Source of the DNA: Chrysochromulina parva
Lineage: Eukaryota > Haptophyta > Prymnesiales > Chrysochromulinaceae
Assembly: GCA_002887195.1 (NCBI GenBank)
Contig: PJAB01000146.1
Location: forward strand, 1 to 37,676
DNA: 37,676 nucleotides
Direction: 5' to 3'
Positions within the stretch are counted from its first letter, which is position 1. Each line of letters begins with the position of its first letter. Shown here piece by piece: positions 11,001-17,800 of the stretch. The notes beneath the pieces are model-generated. The model worked only from the letters and a program-made list of their open reading frames with translations. It was not told the DNA's origin and searched no databases. The translations under genes were made by a program, and so were the position numbers.

Positions 11001-11647
11001 GGGTCTTCGGGGTCCTCGGGAGCCTCGGGGGCCGGTGCTGTAGCGCCTGCTTCAGGCACGGATGCCTCGGGCGCCGGCACTGCCCCCGCCTCGGGGCACC
11101 AGGACCAACTGTAATTCGCCAATCGATGAGGAACGCATGGAGCCGATGCGGCATCTGCGTCGGGTGCCGCGACGAGCCTTTCAGGAGACTCAGCCTTCAA
11201 TGCATCGGGCGCCGGCGCCGGCACTGCCCCCGCCGCGGGGCACCAGGACCAACTGTAATCCGGCAGTCGATGAGGAACGCACGGGACCGTGGCAGGTGTG
11301 GGAGCCTCAGCGGGAGCCTCGGCGGGAGCCTCGGGAGCCGGCGTGGCGGCCGCCTCGGGAGCCGGCTCCGGAGCAGGCGCGGCGGCCGCCTCGGGAGCCT
11401 CCGGAGCCGGCGTGGAAACCGTCTCGGGAGCCTCCGATGAACGCTCAGATTTTTTGTGCAAGTCGAAGATGTGGTCGATGGCATGGAAGTCGACATCCGA
11501 AGCCACGCTGAGCTGTTCGGGAGCCCCATCCTGCGCGGCGGCCACGTGCTTCGGCACCGGTGGGTCGTGAGGCCGGTGAGCCCAAAGCGCTTGAATCGCC
11601 GGCCCCTTCAGCGGGGCGCCGAGGAGAAAGACGGCCAGCGTCAGCAT
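8045..11647 (-). CDS. secreted-type protein with tandem P-loop/sulfotransferase-like domains
   Basis: 1,200 residues. Residues 1-20 are hydrophobic and fit a signal peptide or anchor. About 75-425 is a low-complexity stalk of Ala/Pro/Glu repeats, with two copies of a 'CVPHRL-(P/A)-NYSWSWCP'-type motif and a run of 'PEAEV' units. Then come two homologous domains (about 428-770 and 856-1200) joined by a Pro/Ala/Lys linker. Each starts 'GRAQVLV-VVSDH-SGTTE', where the Ser-Gly-Thr-Thr turn resembles the 5'-phosphosulfate loop of sulfotransferases, and continues to 'HPCVFDLGEPF'. Each has conserved cysteines ('DLVCKGV-ADVC', 'CTI-L-MFP') and ends 'EIEDCW-GAEAADKCLGDALQLVGL'. A sulfotransferase-like role in the secretory pathway follows if the loop works as in that family; this is inference. 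No intron is needed. A TATA box lies just upstream. Confidence 0.75.
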   Translation of the reverse strand: MLTLAVFLLGAPLKGPAIQALWAHRPHDPPVPKHVAAAQDGAPEQLSVASDVDFHAIDHIFDLHKKSERSSEAPETVSTPAPEAPEAAAAPAPEPAPEAAATPAPEAPAEAPAEAPTPATVPCVPHRLPDYSWSWCPAAGAVPAPAPDALKAESPERLVAAPDADAASAPCVPHRLANYSWSWCPEAGAVPAPEASVPEAGATAPAPEAPEDPEDPKAVTAPAPESPESVLQPAPDTAPLAGGITAVAAPAPIDPNDPELVTAPGADPDEQPAPERPNDDPVWVIAAPPSDDGPQAVVIQPAQDEVPATFIAAPDAVASPAPEPSETAPDAVASPSPDAVASPSPAAESAPAEAEVPEAEVPEAEVPEAEQVPEAEDAPEAEDVPDAEEVPDAEVPFSLVAAPTVKAKPGAKVALAPVAKAVPGGLPGRAQVLVVVSDHASGTTEFGKALAKHPCVFDLGEPFAFSDTVWSTSEVAQCDSYTFPIGIFDADTRALKSNVNPQLKEKILKMGTSVSKPILVDQRVTPLTGDASPLYNGLHYNLADYFVRVRDLVCKGVAADVCLPSQCTITLNMFPAYVNANTAGKLMEDDVQSPCTIARNEKAMAAWNEALETMQTHPKVAMVEIARREVDRQFSAFKRFSPPSSKFDCSLPRPPSTFATASKLYVDGNIEIEDCWTGAEAADKCLGDALQLVGLTIEPMGGMGARVMAGPNATTAWTTLLEPMNSGAADHGFGTEEQACSTDPTAIYEVLANDVNHKPTANDPNAIVKRVLKVGVGTGAGQAAVKPEPVAKATPAPTAKPTPAPAAKPALEPVVDSTPSPATSEPIAATTPVPVVKPAPAVATAPAPVATATPAGAAGRAQVLVIVSDHGSGTTEVGEALNIHPCVFDLGEPFSAASRVWSTSKVSECENIGKPVPQSIFDADTGTLRNSSNPVLTSKILGLSNQGTVHGTKSPSQAPVGLTGDDPSLYAGLHYDVADYFVRIRDLVCKGVPADVCPPSDCTITLKMFPQFVNANTAGQLVKEKPPGKCTLALNAKEMLAWKSQLDAIVKHPKVAMMAIARKEIDRQFSAFHRFAPAGTEFDCSLQRAPSEFAVLATSVADGKIEIEDCWAGAEAADKCLGDALQLVGLTTGPMGALGSAKMSISNLESDAAHKKTAFDCSTDPRAIFKRLDDDNVEKVAEADEGGEPEKRNTFLQWLM

Positions 11648-11680
11648 CGAAGGCCCTTTTTAGGAGCACTCCCGAATGAT

Positions 11681-11689
11681 CCTTTTATA
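11681..11689 (-). promoter_or_regulatory. TATA box of the tandem P-loop gene
   Basis: On the minus strand the sequence reads TATAAAAGG, the strongest TATA match in the window. It lies only about 35 bases upstream of the ATG at 11647, so transcription starting 25-30 bases downstream would leave a leader of about ten bases or fewer, unless a later ATG is used. Confidence 0.5.
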
Positions 11690-11899
11690 GGTAAAAATAT
11701 CTTTTTTGCCTGCGCTCACATGAAGTCTGCACACACGCACCCCGCCCAAGTCCTCGCGTGCGTCGCATATGCGGAAAGTTGCGTCATAATTTTCCATTTC
11801 TTTAGACCTTGACTTGCGTGCGGAATCGGCGGAACGTTTATCGGAACCTGAGGGTGGACGGCACCGACGAAGGCCTGGCGCGACATCTGTGCGCAAGCC

Positions 11900-12829
11900 A
11901 TGGGTTCCAGCGTGCTGCAAGGCGAGCAGCAAAAGTGGTTCGGCCTCGAGCGCGCCTTTCGCGAGCAGTGCATGCGCGAAGGCATCCTAAAACCCGAAGA
12001 CGTCGAGGAGCTCGAGAGAGACGACGATGACAACTGGTTTGCAGGCCAGCGTGCCGTTGCACTCGAGGTGGCGGACAACTTCAAGCGCACGTTCACGGAA
12101 CAGAAGCTCGGCCTGCGGCTCAACGTGGGCGAACGGGGTCGCATCATCGTCAAGGGCTGCATACCTGACTCGCCGGCGGCTTCGCGGCGCATTCCGCCCG
12201 GCGTCTTCCTTGACAAAGTCAACGAGGTGTCGACCGAGCACAGGAGCTTGCAAGAGGTGCAGACGATGATGCAAGAGGCAGCACGGCCCATCCACCTCGA
12301 GTTCTCTCAGTCGGCGACCAGTAAGGACTTTGCGGAGCGCTCGCGGCGCGAGGCTTCCGAACAAGTGTCCAAGGCACGCACCAACAAGGCAGCGGCGGAG
12401 AAGGAGGAGGCGGAGCGCAGGGCTGCGGAACTCGCCGCCGCGAACGCCGCGCGTGAGGCGCTTGAGCAGCTGCCCACGTTCTCGGTCACCTTCGAGGAAA
12501 GGATCCTCGGACTCGCGCTGCGCGACGGCGAGGGCGACCACGGCGGCAAGGAACTCGGGGCCAAGGGTATGTGCTTCGTCAAGAGGGCGCTGCCGCTCTC
12601 GCCTGCTTGGCGCGCGGGTATCCCGGAGGGCGTGCGAGTGATCGCCATCAACGGCAAGTCGGCGCAGCTCCGCAGGTTCAAGGAGGTCAAGAAGCTCATC
12701 GAGATCGCGCCGCGCCCCGTCACCGTCGATTTCTCGAACGAGGCGGAACCCACGTGGCCGCACGCGAGCAGCGCCAAGCGCCCGACGACCATCGGTGGGG
12801 TACCCTCGTACGCCTTGAAGCCGGTTTAG
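11900..12829 (+). CDS. double PDZ-domain protein
   Basis: 309 residues, single exon. A charged N-terminal helix (1-60) leads into PDZ-like domain 1 (about 62-138). Its 'KLGLRLN' plays the part of the carboxylate-binding loop strand, followed by 'IIVKGCIPDSPAA' and 'PPGVFLDKVNEV'. A charged Ala/Glu/Arg coiled linker (about 140-195) follows. PDZ-like domain 2 (about 198-283) has 'ILGLALRDG', 'MCFVKRALPLSPAWRAGIPEGVRVIAINGKSA' as separate strands, and a final 'PVTVDFS'. PDZ domains usually bind the C-termini of partner proteins, so this is probably a cytosolic adaptor. No membrane segment or protease domain is present. Its 3' end faces the minus-strand sulfotransferase gene. Confidence 0.75.
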   Translation: MGSSVLQGEQQKWFGLERAFREQCMREGILKPEDVEELERDDDDNWFAGQRAVALEVADNFKRTFTEQKLGLRLNVGERGRIIVKGCIPDSPAASRRIPPGVFLDKVNEVSTEHRSLQEVQTMMQEAARPIHLEFSQSATSKDFAERSRREASEQVSKARTNKAAAEKEEAERRAAELAAANAAREALEQLPTFSVTFEERILGLALRDGEGDHGGKELGAKGMCFVKRALPLSPAWRAGIPEGVRVIAINGKSAQLRRFKEVKKLIEIAPRPVTVDFSNEAEPTWPHASSAKRPTTIGGVPSYALKPV

Positions 12830-12892
12830 TTTCTGTAGGTTGTATGTGGGCGCATCACTGTGATGAGCTGGACGAACTCTGGCACTTAATGT

Positions 12893-12898
12893 AATAAA
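12893..12898 (+). terminator. AATAAA polyadenylation signal of the PDZ gene
   Basis: A canonical AATAAA hexamer 64 bases after the PDZ-protein stop codon, correctly oriented. It is the clearest such signal I found in the window. Confidence 0.45.
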
Positions 12899-12972
12899 CG
12901 CCCCGGCGCGACCGTCATGCTCATGTGGCTCATATCGGCCCGGCCGACCTCACTCTTGGAAGTTGGATCCTG

Positions 12973-13011
12973 CACGTCTCCTCGACACGTCTCCTCGACA
13001 CGTCTCCTCGG
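12973..13011. repeat. three tandem copies of a 13-base unit
   Basis: CACGTCTCCTCGA is repeated three times with one final mismatch, in the gap between the 3' ends of the convergent PDZ and sulfotransferase genes. A minisatellite-like array with no visible function. Confidence 0.75.
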
Positions 13012-13030
13012 ATGCCGTGCACGCCGCCGC

Positions 13031-14395
13031 TCAAACAAGCACAGCCGCGCCAACCTCGGGTCTCTCGCCCTCCCGCCCGCCCGCAACACTCTCGCCGGCC
13101 CGATCCGCTCTCGGGCGCGGACGCAGCACGAGAAACACGAGTGCGGCAACGAGCAAGAGAGGGCCAGCCGAAACATGGGCGTGGGCGCCGACTGACAGAC
13201 TGTTGTATCCTACGCGGGCGGCTAGCAGCGGCATGGGCGCGGGCGGCAGCGCCGCGGGCGGCGTGGACATCACAGGCGGAACGAGGAGCCGGAGGCATTC
13301 TGGGCATCGCGTGCCGAGTGTCAAGAACCCAGCGTACTCGCTCTCGCTAAAGCCGCTCGGCAGCACGCGCACGCGTGGGTCGTCGCGCAGCAGCTGGTAC
13401 ACGTGCTCGTTGGACGCGTCGAAGCTCTGCTCGAGCATCATGGCGTCGTCGGGATCGATATCTTCGGCGAGTGGCGGGTGCGCGAACGAACCGATCCGCG
13501 GTCCGGGCTGCGGCTCGACGACCTTGCGCGAATCACAGCCAGATCCCAGGGCGGCGACCGCGTCCGGCTGCGAAAAGAAGCGCGTCGGCGGCCACGGCAC
13601 CGCTGACGGCATGCTTCCATTGATGCTCAACCCTTGGCTCCGCCTCCGGACCATGCAAGTGAGCTCGAGGCGCGTGGCGAGCTCGTGATGACTGTACAAA
13701 GGCAGCGGGATGACGTGAAGTTCGCCGATTGCGCTGACCCATTCATCGAGCATCCAACCGTACCGCCCCCACGAGAAGAGCACACCATTAAAGTCGTCGT
13801 GCGGCGCACCCGGCTGCTCCCGTGCCTGTCGCGCCACGTCCGCGTCACGACGCACCAGATCGCGAAAGCTTATGTGCGGGTCCTTTTGTATGTGAGCCAG
13901 CGTCGGGCCGATCAGCTGGCTCTGATCCAATCCTTTGCCCACAAAGAGTCGCATGTGGTAGAGCGTCGACTGCGCCCGCTGAACGGGCTCACATAGGGAC
14001 ACCACGACCGTTGTGCGCGCGAGGCGCTCCGGCCCATAGAGCCGCGCCAGGCGATCGGCCGCGCCACGTGAGTGCAGGTAGTCGGGAGTGCCGTCGAGCG
14101 TATACGCCGCCTTGTCGCAGCTCGGAAAAGACTGGGCGTAATAGTCGAGGCCTTTTGACCACCGAGCCTCCACGTCGAAGAAGTGATGCTCCTTAGTGTC
14201 ACTGAAGCGGTTGTCCTCAAAAGGCACTCCCCGAGAAAAGCCATTTTCAGCGAAAAGGGTGCGTGCAAGAGACGTGGTCGCACACTTTTGGGCTCCAATT
14301 ATGAAGAGTGCTGGTAGCCGCCGGCCTTCGTAGCAGAAGAGATCGTTGGCAGGCAGCGGCGTGGAGCCTACCAAGTGGAATCTGTCGATCGGCAT
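13031..14395 (-). CDS. PAPS-dependent sulfotransferase with C-terminal membrane anchor
   Basis: 454 residues. The 5'-phosphosulfate loop is clear at about 30-43 ('LFIIGAQKCATTSL'). The 3'-phosphate-binding element is at about 128-148 ('VVSLCEPVQRAQSTLYH'), where the usual Arg-Asp-Pro is Cys-Glu-Pro. The spacing and the 'DGTPDYL' motif between them match the heparan-sulfate/NDST branch of the Sulfotransfer superfamily, whose members move sulfate from PAPS to glycans in the Golgi. There is no N-terminal signal anchor. Instead, a hydrophobic segment near residues 405-424 is followed by a basic tail, so the protein may be tail-anchored; alternatively a 5' exon with an N-terminal anchor is missing (a hydrophobic reading exists in another frame around 14450-14579). 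Divergent from the kinesin gene. Confidence 0.8.
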   Translation of the reverse strand: MPIDRFHLVGSTPLPANDLFCYEGRRLPALFIIGAQKCATTSLARTLFAENGFSRGVPFEDNRFSDTKEHHFFDVEARWSKGLDYYAQSFPSCDKAAYTLDGTPDYLHSRGAADRLARLYGPERLARTTVVVSLCEPVQRAQSTLYHMRLFVGKGLDQSQLIGPTLAHIQKDPHISFRDLVRRDADVARQAREQPGAPHDDFNGVLFSWGRYGWMLDEWVSAIGELHVIPLPLYSHHELATRLELTCMVRRRSQGLSINGSMPSAVPWPPTRFFSQPDAVAALGSGCDSRKVVEPQPGPRIGSFAHPPLAEDIDPDDAMMLEQSFDASNEHVYQLLRDDPRVRVLPSGFSESEYAGFLTLGTRCPECLRLLVPPVMSTPPAALPPAPMPLLAARVGYNSLSVGAHAHVSAGPLLLVAALVFLVLRPRPRADRAGESVAGGREGERPEVGAAVLV

Positions 14396-14540
14396 TTCGT
14401 CCGATCACCCCAAATTTCACGATGCGTTGATCTTCCGTCGGCAGGCAAGGCAGCAACCCACTCATCTCAAATACCACAATACGGTACCACACCATACTCA
14501 ACAACCAGGGACCCGGAATCCACACGAAACTCAAGACATA

Positions 14541-14713
14541 TAGGAAGGTCGGAGGTACCAACCCAGAGAGACAGACCAAGTTTCAGAGTGCCACACTGCA
14601 CGCCACACTGTGACGCACGCGTGCGTCACAGTGTGGCGGTTTTGCGTCACAGTGTGATGACTCTGACTTGGTCTCTCTCTCTCTGCTGCCCTGGGTTGGT
14701 ACCTCCTTCCTTA
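14541..14713. mobile_element. foldback (MITE-like) inverted-repeat element
   Basis: The outer arms, about 40 bases each, are near-perfect reverse complements: the left runs from TAGGAAGGTCGGAGG through GGTACCAACCCAGAG to GACCAAGT, and the right is its complement with a few small differences and extra CT repeats. Between them lie a 38-base perfect palindrome and further copies of its CACACTGTGACG arm. The whole unit could fold into a long hairpin. Size and structure suit a non-autonomous foldback transposon or MITE. No transposase and no clear target-site duplication can be made out. It sits between the divergent sulfotransferase and kinesin genes. Confidence 0.55.
14601..14638. repeat. 38-base perfect palindrome
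   Basis: CGCCACACTGTGACGCACG is followed immediately by its exact reverse complement, with no spacer. Partial extra copies of the arm occur at about 14589-14599 and 14643-14656. The sequence could extrude as a cruciform or bind a dimeric protein; its position within the larger inverted repeat suggests it is the core of that element. Confidence 0.9.
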
Positions 14714-14842
14714 TCGACGCGACCTGGCAGATGACCGAGATCAGACATCTGCGCACAGGCCCATGAAATGTAAGGCAAGGCCAGGGTAGCTCTAAGGCGT
14801 TGTGGTGGAGCGGGTCGGCCCCCGGGCTTCAAAACTTCTTAA

Positions 14843-17800
14843 ATGGTTCCGCGGAACTTCACTTTCGTTTGGGCCAACTTTCGGGCCGCGGTCCGCGAGC
14901 AAGTGGCGTGCATGGCGTCGCAGCCGATGTCCACGTGCATGTCCTCGCGAGAGCCACAGAGTGCAATCAACAACAAATCGCCGGGCCGCCAGCGGAGGGC
15001 AAAGACTCACCGCGGCGGGCTTGGTTCTGGCGCCGGCACCGCAAAGGAGGGCATGACCTTTGTCAGCTCGACGGCGGCCGGTCGCCCCCACCCCGGACGG
15101 CGCATGATCCTCCGTGTCCAGGGTGCGCGGCAGGAGTTGGCTGGCAAAGCCGTTATTGTCGAACGGGAGGACCCCGCGACCGGCCGGTGGGGCGTCCGTC
15201 TGCAGGATGGCAGCAACCAGTTCATCGTGGTGGCGGCGGCCGAGCTCATGTTGCCAGCAGGTGGCGAGCCAGTAGAGGCGGACGGCATCGCCGACATGGT
15301 CGCCGGCGCCTGTGCTGGTGTAGCCTCGCCTATGCCGTCACGCGCGTCGCCCTCGGTGCAGCGCCAGGCGCGGCCGCAGCCAACGCTCAGCCCACGCCCC
15401 GAGGAGGAGGAAGCGGTGCCGCCGGAGACTGAACGCGCGCCGGCGCCTCGCACCGCGCGCACGGCGCGAGCGACGGCTCGTGAGACCAACGTGCGCGTGG
15501 GCGTGCGCTGCCGCCCGATGTCGCGCTCCGAGCGCAAGGCACGCGAGCAGAATGTGGTGCTGCTCGACCCGAGTCAGCCGTCGCTCATCTGCCTGCAGCA
15601 GCCGCTGTGCGACGGAGACACGTCATCGCCTCAGAAGAGCATCTTTGCTTACGATCACCTGTTCAATCACCTGAGCTCGAGTGAGGCTCTGTACGAAGAA
15701 CTCGCAGCGCCGCTCGTCGACGGCATCTTCGACGGATATAACGCGACGATCCTCGCCTACGGGCAGACGGGCAGCGGCAAGACTCACTCGATGATGGGTA
15801 CACCCGACGATCCCGGCGTGATCCCTCGCGTTGCCGACGCCGTCTTCGACAAGGTGGATTTGCTCGAGGATGGGCGCTCGGTGCGTGTGTGCGCCTCGTA
15901 CCTCCAGATCTACCGCGAGATCGTGCACGACCTGCTCGTGGACGACGCGAGCGGAGTGGACCTCAAGGTGCGCCGCGACCCGAAGCTGGGGACATATGTG
16001 CAGGGCCTGACCGAGCATCAGATCGAGGATGCCGCCGGCCTCGCCGAGATCATCGAGCGCGGCAACAAGAAGCGTGCCGTCGCCTCGACTTTCATGAACG
16101 CGGAGTCTTCGCGCTCGCATGCCATCGTCATCATCCGGGTTGAGCAGGAGATCGAGTTTTACGCGGGCTCGTCCCAGAAGAAGCGCGTGTTCGCCAAGAT
16201 GTGCCTCGTCGACCTCGCGGGCTCCGAGCGCGCCAAGAAGAGCGGCGCGCAGGATGAGACTCTGCAGGAGGCCATTGCCATCAACCAGAGCCTCTCGGCA
16301 CTGGGTAACGTCATCAATGCCCTGACGGACCCCAGAGCCTCCAAGGCGCAGGTGGTCCCTTATCGTGCCTCCAAGCTGACCCAGATCCTCGAGCAGTCCC
16401 TCGGGGGCAACGCCAACACCGCCATGCTCGCCACCATCGCCCCCACGGCCTCCAATTACGCCGAGACGCTCCAAACGCTCCAATACGCCGCGCGCGCCAA
16501 GCAGATCGCCAACCGCGCCGCCGCGAACGCGTACACGTTCGAGGAGCCTCCGGAACTGAAGCCTCCTCCTGAGACGCTCGCCGTCGCCGTCACCCAGGTC
16601 TTCAGCGATGCCACCGAGACAGTTGCCACTTTCACCGAGCCGGTGACGACGCAGGCCGCAGTGCTGCGCACTAGCCTTTGCGATTGTTTCGAGGGCTGCG
16701 GGAGATGGATGTGCTGGCTGCTGCTGTACACGCGCTGGATGATCCTGAGCATCCTCATCCTCCCCTTCCAGCTGCTCTATGGGCTCCTCAAGGGCCTCGG
16801 CACTGCCCTCTGGTGGCTGGTCGTCGAAGGGCCCACCGCGACGTGCGTCGCGCTGTACGGCGCCGTCCTCGCGGGTGCGCGCGCGTGCGCGAGTGCGCCC
16901 GGCGCGGCGCGCGCCGCGATCTCGGTCGCCCTCGAGGCCTGCGCCATGGGCGTGTCCCGTGGGGTGGAGACCTGTGTGCTCGGCACGGCGCGTATACTGG
17001 TGCAGCTGGCCGAGATGGCGGAGCGCCTGTCTGGCGACTTCTTCAGCTCCGCCCAGCGGCATCCGGTCCTGGTCGCGGCGGGAGTCTTCCTCGTCTGGCA
17101 GACGCTTGCGATGTACGGCTACTACGATGCGAGAATCCACCCGCGCCCACCGCCGCCGCCGCCCGCCTTTACCTGGGCCGCACAGTGCGCCGAGTGGCGG
17201 GAGGCCCACCAGTGCCCCGGCGGTGGCGCTGCCGTGGGCGACGAGTGCTGGCTACTTGCCAAGGAGGATGAGTCTTGCACGGCCGCGTGTGCGTCCGTGG
17301 GCGGGTTCGACGAAGAGGCGACGTCCGTTGGCAGCGGTCGGCCTGCGGTAGTCGCATGCCTGAACGAGCTGACCCTTGCGGGCATGCTTCCCCTTTCTGG
17401 GTGGGACAGCGCCTCGTACGAGCATGTGGCCTTCGATGAAGCCTCCACGTGTGCTGGACTCACGCTGCTCTACAAGACGGGTCCGACGGCGCCATCGCTC
17501 TGGCACTGCTTTGCCAACCTGAAGCCCACGGATCCCCCGCCTGCGGGGCTGCACGCGCGCAGCCCGTGCAAATGCCTCCCGGCGCCGCCTTCGCCGCCCG
17601 AGCTCATTCCGCTGTTGACCGCCGCGCTGCCGCCATACCAGCTCCTCTTTGCGCTCGGGCTGATGGCGCTCCTCATCATCGCGCACGTGGTGCGCAGATG
17701 CCTCGAGGCCCAAGCGGAGCAGGCGCACAAGGAGGCCGTCGTGGATGGTCCGAGCGCAGCAACGCTCAAGAAGCGTGCTAAGGCCGAAAAGGCCGCGCGT

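Noticed and set aside
12973..13011. CRISPR-like array
   Set aside because: Only three contiguous 13-base units without spacers, in eukaryotic DNA; this is a simple tandem repeat.
15623..17209. A 528-codon minus-strand ORF
   Set aside because: Antisense to the kinesin motor, whose sense frame carries unmistakable conserved motifs.
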